Source: Chloroflexota bacterium (GTDB taxonomy: Bacteria; Chloroflexota; Dehalococcoidia; DSTF01; JACRBR01). From it: 46,514 nucleotides of DNA. Shown one piece after another: positions 1 through 7,295 of the stretch (position 1 is the first letter of the stretch; every line of letters starts with the position of its first letter). The notes beneath the pieces were generated by a model, which was not told the origin of the DNA, did no database searches, and saw nothing but the letters and a program-made list of their open reading frames with translations. The translations under genes were made by a program, and so were the position numbers. The stretch spans positions 1 to 46,514 of the forward strand of contig JAGWOC010000020.1 in assembly GCA_028872875.1 (NCBI GenBank). The letters are read 5' to 3'.

Positions 1-194
1 TGCGGTCGTTGATGCGGAGCTCGCGGGCTATGGCAGGCCTCGTGGGGGCAGGGGGCGCGCGCGGCGCAGGTGGTCGGTCATGTGTGGATGACTATAGCCG
101 GATCGGCAGAAGCGCCGCAATGCGGCGGTCTGCCGTCTGTCGTCTGTTGGTTGTCCAGCGTTCCTGCCTCCTGCCTCCGCCCTCCAACTGCCTC
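1..194. other. Gene-free edge of window
   Basis: This stretch lies downstream of the biotin carrier gene, which reads leftward. I see no supportable gene; the reading frames crossing it have no recognisable protein signature. Positions about 130-195 are pyrimidine-rich (read leftward, a GGAGG-type purine-rich sequence), similar in style to the purine-rich spacer at 40890-40985. Confidence 0.4.
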
Positions 195-704
195 TCACAG
201 CAGCACCAGCAGCGGCGTCCCCTGGTCCACCCGCTGGCCGACGCTGACGTACACGGCCTTCACGGCGCCGGCGCGGCGCGCGTGCAGCTCGTTCTGCATC
301 TTCATCGCCTCGACGACGGCGAGCACCTGGCCCTCCGTGACCTCGTCGTCCGCCGACACCATGATCTCCCGGACGACGCCGGCCATGGGCGACTTCAGCA
401 CCCACTCGCCGCCGGCGTCGATGTCGAGCGCGCCGCCGCCCCTGCCGCGGCGGCCCGTCTGCGTGCCGATGAGGATCGTCTCGCCGCCGATCACGATGTG
501 GAAGCCGAGCGGCGTCTCCTCGGCGAAGACGTCGTACGGCCTGCCGTCGACGATCACCGAGTACCGCGCGGAGTCGCCGATCCGCTCGAGGCTGATGGTC
601 TGCGTGCGGCCGCCGTCCGTGATCGCGTAGCCGTCCCGGTCGCGCGGCTCCACTTCCACCTCGTGATCGGCATCACCGAGCCTCAGACGGTATTTCGACG
701 CCAT
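195..704 (-). CDS. Biotin carboxyl carrier protein (biotin/lipoyl attachment domain)
   Basis: A 169-residue protein ending in a biotinyl/lipoyl domain (about residues 100-169). The biotinylation motif EAMKM is at 132-136, with K135 the expected biotinyl-lysine. The N-terminal 85 residues form a beta-rich region of the kind found in the BT-like part of acyl-CoA carboxylase alpha chains, followed by a short Gly/Arg linker. In the family, the biotin arm shuttles carboxyl groups from biotin carboxylase to the carboxyltransferase. The gene overlaps the end of the upstream biotin carboxylase gene by 22 nt, so the two are translationally coupled and together equal a split carboxylase alpha chain. 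No carboxyltransferase gene is in the window, so the substrate (acetyl-, propionyl- or another acyl-CoA) cannot be read from here. Confidence 0.9.
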   Translation of the reverse strand: MASKYRLRLGDADHEVEVEPRDRDGYAITDGGRTQTISLERIGDSARYSVIVDGRPYDVFAEETPLGFHIVIGGETILIGTQTGRRGRGGGALDIDAGGEWVLKSPMAGVVREIMVSADDEVTEGQVLAVVEAMKMQNELHARRAGAVKAVYVSVGQRVDQGTPLLVLL

Positions 705-2233
705 CGAGATCCTTGCTGGTGCGCGGTGACGGGGCCTCTGAGCAGGCGTTGCCTGCCGGCGTCGCGCCAGCCGTTTGCCGTCGCCGCCAGGGCTGCTGCG
801 ACGCTGCCGTTGCCGTTGCGGCGCGTGTGCGAGAGGACGGCGGCCACCAGCAGCGCTACCTGCTCGTCGCCCGGGTCACGCTCCCGCGCTCGCATCTTGA
901 ACTCGCCGTCAAGGAAGCCCGTGTGCACCTCACCGGCGACGAAGCGTGGGTCGTCGAGCAGTTGCAGATGGAACGGGATGTTCGTCTGCACGCCGACGAC
1001 CACATATTCACCCAGAGCGCGCTTCATGCGCGCGATCGCCTGCGGCCTGTCCTGCCCCCAGCAGATCAGCTTGGCCAGCATCGGATCGTAGAAGTACGGG
1101 ATCTCGATGCCGCTGAAGATCGAGCTGTCCACCCGCACGCCCGGGCCGCTCGGCTCCGACACGAAGTCGATGCGGCCGAGCGAGGGCAGGTAGTTGTTGT
1201 ACGGGTCCTCGGCGGCGATGCGGCACTCGATCGCCGCGCCCCGAAGCACCACATCGTCCTGCGCGAAGCCCAGCGGCTCGCCGGCGGCGATGCGGATCTG
1301 GTCGCGCACGAGGTCGCGCCCGCACAGCCACTCCGTCACCGGGTGCTCGACCTGCAGGCGCGTGTTCACTTCCAGGAAGTAGAACTCCTGGGTCTTCGGG
1401 TCGAAGAGGAACTCGACCGTGCCCGCGTTCTCATATCCCGAAGCCTTCGCCGCCGCGACGGCCGCCGCCATCATGCGGCCGCGGATCTCTGGCGTGATCA
1501 CGGTCGAGGGTGACTCCTCGAGCAGCTTCTGGTGGCGGCGCTGCACCGAGCACTCGCGCTCTCCCAGTGCGACGGCGTGCCCGTGCGCATCCGCCAGGAT
1601 CTGCACTTCGATGTGGCGCACCGGCGAGAGGAAGCGTTCGAGGAAGACGCCGCCATCACCGAACGCCGACTGCGCCTCGCTCGACGCCACGCGCACGGCG
1701 TTCGCGATCTCGTCCGCGCTGCCGACGTGGCGGATGCCCTTGCCGCCGCCGCCGGCCGCCGCCTTGATCAGCAGCGGGAAGCCGATGCCCGGCGCGAGCC
1801 GCATCGCCTCGTCGGCCCCGACGCGTCCCTCGGTGCCCGGCACGACCGGCACGCCGGCAGCGATCATCGTCCGGCGCGCGCTCACCTTGTCGCCGAGCAG
1901 CCTCACGGCGTCCGGCTTCGGGCCGATGAAGGTGATGCCGGCCGCCGCGCAGGCCTCGGCGAACTCCGTGCGCTCGCTCAGGAAGCCGTAGCCGGGGTGC
2001 ACGGCGTCGGCGCCGGCGGTGCGCGCGACCTCGAGGATCTTCGGGTAGTTCAGGTAGCTCTCGAGCGGCGGCCCCTCGCCGATGCAGTACGCTTCATCCG
2101 CGTACCGCACGTGGAGCATGTTGCGGTCGACCGTCGAGTAGACGGCGACGGTGCGGATGCCCATCTCGCGGCAGGTGCGCATGACGCGCAGCGCAATCTC
2201 ACCGCGGTTGGCGACCAGGATCTTCTTGAACAC
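683..2233 (-). CDS. accC: Biotin carboxylase subunit of an acyl-CoA carboxylase
   Basis: ATP-grasp biotin carboxylase, 516 residues. It carboxylates biotin on the carrier protein using ATP and bicarbonate. The N-terminal domain starts KKILVANRGEIA; the ATP-grasp glycine loop is at 158-168 (AAAGGGGKGIR). The RRHQKLLEESPS motif, EVNTRLQVEHPVTE and the biotin carboxylase C-terminal domain (AIECRIAAEDP onward) follow. I chose the GTG at 2233 because AGGAG lies about 8 nt upstream and the protein then begins MFKKILVANRG as usual for the family; a GTG at 2260 would add nine unrelated residues. The last 60 or so residues beyond the canonical domain are low-complexity and variable. It lies 96 nt downstream of the acyl-CoA synthetase gene and overlaps the biotin carrier gene, so an operon is likely. 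Confidence 0.93.
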   Translation of the reverse strand: MFKKILVANRGEIALRVMRTCREMGIRTVAVYSTVDRNMLHVRYADEAYCIGEGPPLESYLNYPKILEVARTAGADAVHPGYGFLSERTEFAEACAAAGITFIGPKPDAVRLLGDKVSARRTMIAAGVPVVPGTEGRVGADEAMRLAPGIGFPLLIKAAAGGGGKGIRHVGSADEIANAVRVASSEAQSAFGDGGVFLERFLSPVRHIEVQILADAHGHAVALGERECSVQRRHQKLLEESPSTVITPEIRGRMMAAAVAAAKASGYENAGTVEFLFDPKTQEFYFLEVNTRLQVEHPVTEWLCGRDLVRDQIRIAAGEPLGFAQDDVVLRGAAIECRIAAEDPYNNYLPSLGRIDFVSEPSGPGVRVDSSIFSGIEIPYFYDPMLAKLICWGQDRPQAIARMKRALGEYVVVGVQTNIPFHLQLLDDPRFVAGEVHTGFLDGEFKMRARERDPGDEQVALLVAAVLSHTRRNGNGSVAAALAATANGWRDAGRQRLLRGPVTAHQQGSRWRRNTV

Positions 2234-2329
2234 GCGGACGCTCCTGCCGGGAAACGGCACGATCTTGTAGCACAGATTCCGGGCGCAGGGTAGCTGGACG
2301 CGGGGCCGGATCCGGCCGCCGCGTACCGG

Positions 2330-3793
2330 CTATTTTGCCGGTGCGAATGCGGAGCGCTCCTGCCAGGCCAGCAGGCGCTGGATCGCAAGTGACGCCGCCT
2401 CGACGCTCGGGAACACCGCGAGGCCGCCGGCCGCCGCTTCGTGCTGGAACGTCAGCGTGCCGCTCATGCCGGTCTCCGTCGTCGGCATCCGTGCGACGCA
2501 GACGATCGGCTTGCCGATCTCGGCCGCCAGCTCGCCGAGCTTCGCCGCGCTTTCGCGGGCGGCTTCGACGATGGTTGGGCCGCCGGGATGGGCCGCCTGG
2601 CCGCCGCGGTTCGGTCCCCAGCTCCAGCTCGTGTGGTAGAGGATGAAATCGATGTTCGGCGCCTCGGCGACGATGCGGATCGTCTCCAGCATCGGCTTCA
2701 GTCCGTCCGGGCCCCAGCCGACGCTCGTGTCCACCGGGTTGCGGACGCTCGTGCCGGCCGTGGGGGTGAACGCGACCAGCTTCTGCTGGATGTCCTCGGG
2801 CAGCGCCGGCATGCGCAGCCCGTGCGACGCCACCTCGTCCGAGGCGAGCACGCTGTAGCCGCCGCCGCCGCCGACGATGGCCGCGCGCGGGCCGCGCAGC
2901 GGGCCGAGGAAGCGGAACGCCACGACCGAGTCGACCAGCTCTTCCATGCGGTCGACGCGCATCGCGCCCGCCTGCCGCACGGCCGCGTCGAAGATGGCGA
3001 GCGACCCCGCGAGGCTCCCCGTGTGCGAGTTCGCGGCACGCGTGCCCGCTTCCGTGCGCCCGCCCTTGAGGATGACGACCGGCTTCGCCCGCGCCGCCTT
3101 GCGCAGCGCGCGCATGAAGCGCGGCCCGTCGTTGATGCCTTCGATGTAGCAGCCGACGACGGTCGTCTCCGGGTCCTCGGCGATGTACTCCAGCAGCTCC
3201 GACTCGCGCAGGTCGGCGCCGTTGCCGTAGCTCACGACCTTGCTGTAGCGCAGGCCGCGCACCTCGCCGGTGCGGCAGAACTCGCCCGCGTTCGCGCCGC
3301 TCTGCGAGAGGAACGCCACGGGCCCGGGCTCGGTGGGCAGGAACGGCATGAACGAGAGCCCTGCGGCCGGCACGTACAGCCCCATGCAGTTCGGCCCGAT
3401 GACGCGGATGCCGAGCGCTCCCGCCCGCGCCAGCACCCGGCGTTCGAGCGCTGCCGCCTCCTCATTGCCGGTCTCGCTGAAGCCGGCCGTGAAGAAGTGC
3501 AGCACCTTGACGTGCTTGGCGCCGCAGTCCTCGACGAGCTGCTCCACGAAGCGCAGCGGCACGCTCGAGATCACGTGGTCGACGTCGCCGGGGATCTCCG
3601 TCAGGCGTGGGTAGCACGTGAGGCCCTGGATCTCCGCCGCCTTGGGATTCACGGGATACAGGGCGCCGGTGAAGCCCATCTCCTTGATGGCCGACACGAA
3701 CGAGCCGGGGCCCTCCTGCGTCGATGCGCCCACCACCGCGACGCTGCGCGGGTGGAACAGGTAGTCGAGCGTGGCGAACGTCCCCTCGGGCAC
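2330..3793 (-). CDS. Acyl-CoA synthetase (NDP-forming) alpha-type subunit
   Basis: 487 residues with the three domains of the alpha subunit of NDP-forming acetyl/acyl-CoA synthetases: a CoA-binding Rossmann domain (about 8-135, SVAVVGAS), a succinyl-CoA-synthetase-like domain with the conserved phosphohistidine in NSHTGSLAG (H257), and a C-terminal ligase-CoA domain (GGGGGYSVLASD onward). Family knowledge: these enzymes interconvert acyl-CoA + ADP + Pi with acid + CoA + ATP through a phospho-His. The ATP-grasp beta part is absent here, so a partner must be encoded elsewhere, or the protein acts as a divergent CoA-binding ligase. The GTG at 3793 is preceded by AGGAG at good spacing; the longer frame upstream looks non-coding. 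It reads away from the CAP gene and into accC. Confidence 0.85.
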   Translation of the reverse strand: MPEGTFATLDYLFHPRSVAVVGASTQEGPGSFVSAIKEMGFTGALYPVNPKAAEIQGLTCYPRLTEIPGDVDHVISSVPLRFVEQLVEDCGAKHVKVLHFFTAGFSETGNEEAAALERRVLARAGALGIRVIGPNCMGLYVPAAGLSFMPFLPTEPGPVAFLSQSGANAGEFCRTGEVRGLRYSKVVSYGNGADLRESELLEYIAEDPETTVVGCYIEGINDGPRFMRALRKAARAKPVVILKGGRTEAGTRAANSHTGSLAGSLAIFDAAVRQAGAMRVDRMEELVDSVVAFRFLGPLRGPRAAIVGGGGGYSVLASDEVASHGLRMPALPEDIQQKLVAFTPTAGTSVRNPVDTSVGWGPDGLKPMLETIRIVAEAPNIDFILYHTSWSWGPNRGGQAAHPGGPTIVEAARESAAKLGELAAEIGKPIVCVARMPTTETGMSGTLTFQHEAAAGGLAVFPSVEAASLAIQRLLAWQERSAFAPAK

Positions 3794-3963
3794 GGAACAG
3801 GCTCCTGTGGCAGCGCGCGGGTGGCGGCGGGTGTCGAATCCGGCGCGGTTGTGCACGAACCCGGCACCGCACCGTAACAACGCCTCCGGCGAGGGGCAAT
3901 CCCCGATGCGTTGCACTGCGGTCAGGAAGTGAGGGATGAGCCGCGATCCCTACGGGGTTCCCC

Positions 3964-3991
3964 TTAAGCAGCGGCCCGCCCCTGCCGACCA
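3964..3991 (+). promoter_or_regulatory. Sigma-28-like promoter of the CAP-domain gene
   Basis: TTAAGCAG, 12 nt, then GCCGACCA. It resembles the FliA/WhiG consensus (TAAA, about 15 nt, GCCGATAA) and the stronger copies before cpaB and the ECF sigma gene. An 8-bp hairpin CCGACCAT-TCAG-ATGGTCGG (3985-4004) overlaps the -10 part and the likely start site, and could be an operator. Confidence 0.45.
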
Positions 3992-4051
3992 TTCAGATGG
4001 TCGGGAAGGGCCACCACGGGCCCCGCGACCGGCGACGGGAGCTCACGTCCG

Positions 4052-4906
4052 ATGCCCCAATTCACGCCTCAGACCCTCCTGCGGCAGCTCGCCCGGCGAC
4101 GCTTCTGGCTGCCCATCGCCGCCGTATTCGCGCTGTCCGTCGCCGGCATGGCCGCGGCATCGATGGTGGCGCCGTCTCCGGCCGGTCAGGCTGCCGTCGC
4201 GCCCACGGCGACGCCCGTGCCGCCGCCGCCGGGGGACGCGTCGGCGCTCGCGTTGCTCGGGCTGCGCCCCCGCTTCGACGCGGCCGACGGCCAGGCGTTC
4301 GCGGAGATCGTGCGCTTCACGCAGATCGCCGCGCTGCCGACGCCGACGGCCGTGCCGCCCACACCGGTACCACCCACAGCCACGCCGGTGCCGCCCGCCC
4401 CGACGCCCGTGCCGGTACGGCCGCTGGCAGCCCCGCCCGCGAGCGCGCCCGCCGCCCCTGCGCCGCCGCCGCCCGCCCTCCCGGCCCTCGATACATCGCC
4501 GATGGACGTGTACGAGCAGGCCCTGTTCGACGACACGAACCGCCGGCGTGAGAGCGTCGGTCTGCCGCCGCTGCGGGACAACCAGTCGCTCGTCGCCATC
4601 GCCCGCATCCGGGCGCGCGACATGGCCGCGAACAACTACTTCGCGCATACCAGCCCGGTGACCGGCGATACCGCCTTCAGCCTGATGGACAAGTACGGCA
4701 TCCCCTACGGCTGGGCGGGCGAGAACCTGGCGAAGAACAACTATCCCATCGACCAGTTCGTGGCCGTCGCCGACAACGCGCTCTGGAACAGTCCGCCGCA
4801 TCACGAGAACATCGTCGGCCCGCACTCCACCGAGATGGGCGTCGGCTTCGCGCAGGACGCCAGCGGCATGAAGTACCTCGCGATCATCTTCACCGGCCCG
4901 GCGTAG
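4052..4906 (+). CDS. Secreted or membrane-anchored CAP-domain (SCP/PR1-like) protein
   Basis: 284 residues. A basic N-terminus is followed by one hydrophobic segment (about 18-38), a signal peptide or membrane anchor. A long Ala/Thr/Pro-rich linker (about 45-150, repeated TPVPP-type units) follows, then a C-terminal CAP domain (about 155-284) with the family motifs HTSP, GENLA and a SPPHHENI helix. CAP-domain proteins are extracellular, and in bacteria their biochemical role is mostly unknown. The linker would span the cell wall. The gene is divergent from the acyl-CoA synthetase gene. It has a GGGAG ribosome-binding site and a sigma-28-like promoter shared with the Tad pilus locus nearby, so co-regulation with pili is plausible. 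Confidence 0.85.
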   Translation: MPQFTPQTLLRQLARRRFWLPIAAVFALSVAGMAAASMVAPSPAGQAAVAPTATPVPPPPGDASALALLGLRPRFDAADGQAFAEIVRFTQIAALPTPTAVPPTPVPPTATPVPPAPTPVPVRPLAAPPASAPAAPAPPPPALPALDTSPMDVYEQALFDDTNRRRESVGLPPLRDNQSLVAIARIRARDMAANNYFAHTSPVTGDTAFSLMDKYGIPYGWAGENLAKNNYPIDQFVAVADNALWNSPPHHENIVGPHSTEMGVGFAQDASGMKYLAIIFTGPA

Positions 4907-5234
4907 CGACGCCACGGCGCACCCGTTGCGTTGCTCCGCCCGCCGCGCCGGCACACGCCGCGCGCCTGCCGATTGAACGACGCCCTGCTCACGGGGCATG
5001 GTGAGGCGTGGGACCATGTGCGCCGGGGCGTGTCGGGCGGGCGCCCTCGCGCATGGACATTCGCGCCCACTCCGAACGCGGGCCTTCAGGCCGCGCGGGT
5101 TGCATGCCGGTCGCCCGATACGGGCCCTTCGTAGCGCGCGGGCTTTTCCCGCACGGCCGTACGGCAGCCCGCGCGGCTGCACGCCGACCGCATATCGTCC
5201 TGCCCGTCCACGTTACGGGGGCTTGAGCAGGCCC
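4907..5234. other. Intergenic spacer between convergent CAP and AAA+ genes
   Basis: 328 bp without a supportable gene. It contains a cluster of short GC-rich stem-loops at 5077-5152 (listed separately) that probably serves as a bidirectional terminator or repeat element. Confidence 0.5.
5077..5152. repeat. Cluster of REP-like stem-loops
   Basis: Three stem-loops lie in tandem: CGCGGGCCTTCAGGCCGCG near 5077-5095, GCCCG-ATA-CGGGC at 5113-5125, and GCGGG-CTTTT-CCCGC at 5138-5152. The first shares the 13-mer CTGAAGGCCCGCG (read on the minus strand) with the hairpin at 42865-42885. Both places are convergent intergenic gaps, as expected of REP-type repeats or terminators. Confidence 0.5.
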
Positions 5235-6668
5235 TTACGCCGCCTGCGTGCCGTTCCGGTGCTCGGCGGGCGATGCGCTCGGCAAGCCCAACTGTGACAC
5301 GAAATACGACTCGCACGCCGCGTCGAGGTGGCGGCGCGTGAAGGCGGGACTCTCGCCATGGTAGACGCAGATATCCATCATGAGGTCGGTGATATCGCGC
5401 GGGTGGCTGCCCTTGAAGCCCCGTCCCGTCCGCGTGTAGTAGGTGTCGATCAGGTACAGCGCCGCTTCGGTATCCAGCGGGATCTCCCGCTGCTGGCAGA
5501 CGCGCGCCAGGATCTCCAGGAACTGCTCCCGCGTCGGGTCGGGGATGTGGATCTTGTGGCGGATGCGCCGGAAGAAGGCCTCGTCGCCCAGTTGTGACGG
5601 CTCCAGGTTCGTCGAGAAGATGAGCAGCACGTCGAACGGGACTTCCAGCGTGTCCCCGGTGTGCAACGAAAGGTGGTCGACGCGCTCCTCCATCGGCACG
5701 ATCCAGCGGTTGAGCAGCTCCTTGGGCTGGATCATCTGCCGCCCGAAGTCGTCGACGATGAGGATGCCGCTGTTCGCCTTCCACTGCAGGGGCGCGATGT
5801 AGAACTGTGACTGTGGCGAGTAGCGCAGCTCCAGCTCCTTCAGCGTCAGCTCGCCGCCGGCGGTGATCATCGGCCGCCGCGCCACCACCCAGCGCCGGTC
5901 GCGGCGGCGCTCGTTGCCCGGCATCGTCGCCTCGCTCGCGCGCCGCTCGAGTTGCTGGTCCGCCGGGATCTCCTGGTGGACGCGCGGGTCGTACACTTTG
6001 ATGATCGTGCCGTTGAGCTCGACCGCGTACGGGATGAGCGCCTCGCCGGGGAGCATCCGGCCGATCGCCGCGGTGATCGTGCTCTTGCCGTTGCCGGAGC
6101 CTCCGTACAGGAGCATCGATCGTCCGGAGTTGACGGCCGGGCCGAGTGCCTCCGGTACCCGGTGGTCGAGCACAAGGTGCGAGACGGCGGCCTCGACCGC
6201 CGCCGGCGACACCCGCATTGTCACGATGGACTGCCGCCGCAACACGCCGAGGTACTCCTCGAACGTCACCGGCGCCGGACCGATGTACTGGTTGCGGTTG
6301 AGCGCCTCTTCGGCCTTCTCGAGCCCCTTGCTGGACAGCGAGTACTGATAGAGCTGCTCGCCCATGCCCGAGCTGCCCACGACCTCGGCGAGCTGCTGTT
6401 GCTTGAGGAACTGCAGCACCTCGTCGATGACCGGGAACGCGAGCGCGAGCTGCGTGGCGATGCTTCGGGCCGCGGGCCGGCCGGCGAAGTAGATCGACTT
6501 GATCACGAGGTCGAGCACGAGCGAAAAGTCGAGGCCCGTCTCCTCGACGGTCTGCGGCTGCGGTACGAACGGTGCGGCGTGCAACTCGGCGCTGGCGCTG
6601 GCGTTGCCGCGGTCCGGCTCACCCGACGCGAACCGCTGCGTGCTGCCTGCCGTCGCCTCGATGGTCAT
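5235..6668 (-). CDS. Winged-helix AAA+ ATPase associated with the Tad/vWA locus
   Basis: 477 residues. A winged-helix-like N-terminal region (about 45-125) is followed by an AAA+ module: Walker A GGSGNGKST (189-197), Walker B ILIVDD (302-307), sensor-1 IFSTN (350-354) and an arginine-rich FRRIRHKI (366-373) that probably holds the arginine finger. Such ATPases recur near Tad-type pilus genes in Chloroflexota and other phyla; their exact job is not known to me. The neighbouring divergent gene encodes a membrane vWA protein. AAA+/vWA pairs (MoxR-type) commonly act as chaperones or assembly factors, so a role in building or remodelling the pilus machinery is inferred. The leader is long and structured, with candidate promoters at 6795-6822 and 7178-7206. 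Confidence 0.75.
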   Translation of the reverse strand: MTIEATAGSTQRFASGEPDRGNASASAELHAAPFVPQPQTVEETGLDFSLVLDLVIKSIYFAGRPAARSIATQLALAFPVIDEVLQFLKQQQLAEVVGSSGMGEQLYQYSLSSKGLEKAEEALNRNQYIGPAPVTFEEYLGVLRRQSIVTMRVSPAAVEAAVSHLVLDHRVPEALGPAVNSGRSMLLYGGSGNGKSTITAAIGRMLPGEALIPYAVELNGTIIKVYDPRVHQEIPADQQLERRASEATMPGNERRRDRRWVVARRPMITAGGELTLKELELRYSPQSQFYIAPLQWKANSGILIVDDFGRQMIQPKELLNRWIVPMEERVDHLSLHTGDTLEVPFDVLLIFSTNLEPSQLGDEAFFRRIRHKIHIPDPTREQFLEILARVCQQREIPLDTEAALYLIDTYYTRTGRGFKGSHPRDITDLMMDICVYHGESPAFTRRHLDAACESYFVSQLGLPSASPAEHRNGTQAA

Positions 6669-6794
6669 TCGCGGCTCTCTCGCTCTGACTCGCGAGGACC
6701 CACCGGCCCCCGCCGCTCGCGCGCCACGGTGGCGCCCTGAGGTGATCGCGCGGAGGCCCGGGCGAGCGACGGCTCCCCCGTGCCCTCACCAGAA

Positions 6795-6822
6795 CTATCG
6801 GAAGATGCGGGCCAAAGCTGGA
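6795..6822 (-). promoter_or_regulatory. Weak sigma-28-like promoter candidate for the AAA+ gene
   Basis: Read leftward: TCCAGCTT, 12 nt, TCCGATAG. It has the same layout as the stronger sigma-28-like promoters in this locus but more mismatches in both boxes. It would give a leader of about 115 nt. Confidence 0.25.
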
Positions 6823-7177
6823 GGACCGGGGCGCTCGCAGGCCCGGGCGATGTTACGCGCCGCCGAAGGCGCTGCGGCTGACCCTGGGTGAGGGTGGGAA
6901 ACGGGTTGGGGCCAGGGGACGCCAGCCAGGCCCCGCCTCCTGAAAGCGCGTCCCCTGGGCCCTTGGCCCCTAGATGAACCTTCCGACGCGGCGGAAGGTG
7001 CGGATCCCGCGCGTCTTCGCGCGCGACAACACGACACCGGAATGCGCGCCCCGCGTCCGTGCCGGTCGCTGGACCGCTCATCACGGCCCGTCTCGTGTCG
7101 ATACTACCGTAGTGAAAGCGCGCTCCGCCGTGTTCCACCTTGGCGCACTCCCGCGCGCCCACAGTCGGAGTGGGACG

Positions 7178-7206
7178 ATTCTCCCACGCCCGCGCTGACC
7201 TGTCAA
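7178..7206 (-). promoter_or_regulatory. Sigma-70-like promoter with overlapping inverted repeat (leftward)
   Basis: Read leftward: TTGACA, 17 nt, GAGAAT. A perfect inverted repeat GTGGGA-6 nt-TCCCAC (7170-7187) covers the -10 box, as an operator would. It would drive the AAA+ gene with a leader of about 500 nt that contains the inverted repeats at 6908-6998. Confidence 0.35.
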
Positions 7207-7225
7207 GGGGTTCCGATGGGGAAAG

Positions 7226-7253
7226 TTTACGGCCTGAATCAGCCCGCCGAAGA
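7226..7253 (+). promoter_or_regulatory. Weak sigma-28-like promoter candidate for the vWA-FHA gene
   Basis: TTTACGGC, 12 nt, GCCGAAGA. The -10 part matches 6 of 8 consensus bases, the -35 part poorly. The position, about 45 nt before the start codon, is suitable. Confidence 0.3.
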
Positions 7254-7295
7254 AGTTTTTTCGGGCGCCGCAGGCAGCTACACGGGTACAAGCGC

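Larger units (their letters stand above)
6669..7295. other. 627-bp divergent regulatory region, AAA+ / vWA-FHA
   Basis: No convincing gene. It holds candidate promoters for both flanking genes and several inverted repeats: CCAGGGGACG/CGTCCCCTGG (6912-6921 and 6949-6958), CCTTCCG/CGGAAGG (6979-6998), ACTAC-C-GTAGT (7103-7113) and GTGGGA/TCCCAC (7170-7187). Such a dense set suggests control at the RNA or protein level of the leftward AAA+ transcript. Confidence 0.5.

Noticed and set aside
7231-7276. A possible riboswitch or structured leader (GCCTG...CAGGC enclosing CCCG...CGGG) before the vWA-FHA gene
   Set aside because: It does not match c-di-GMP class I or II or other riboswitch cores that I know, and part of it overlaps a promoter candidate and might not be transcribed.
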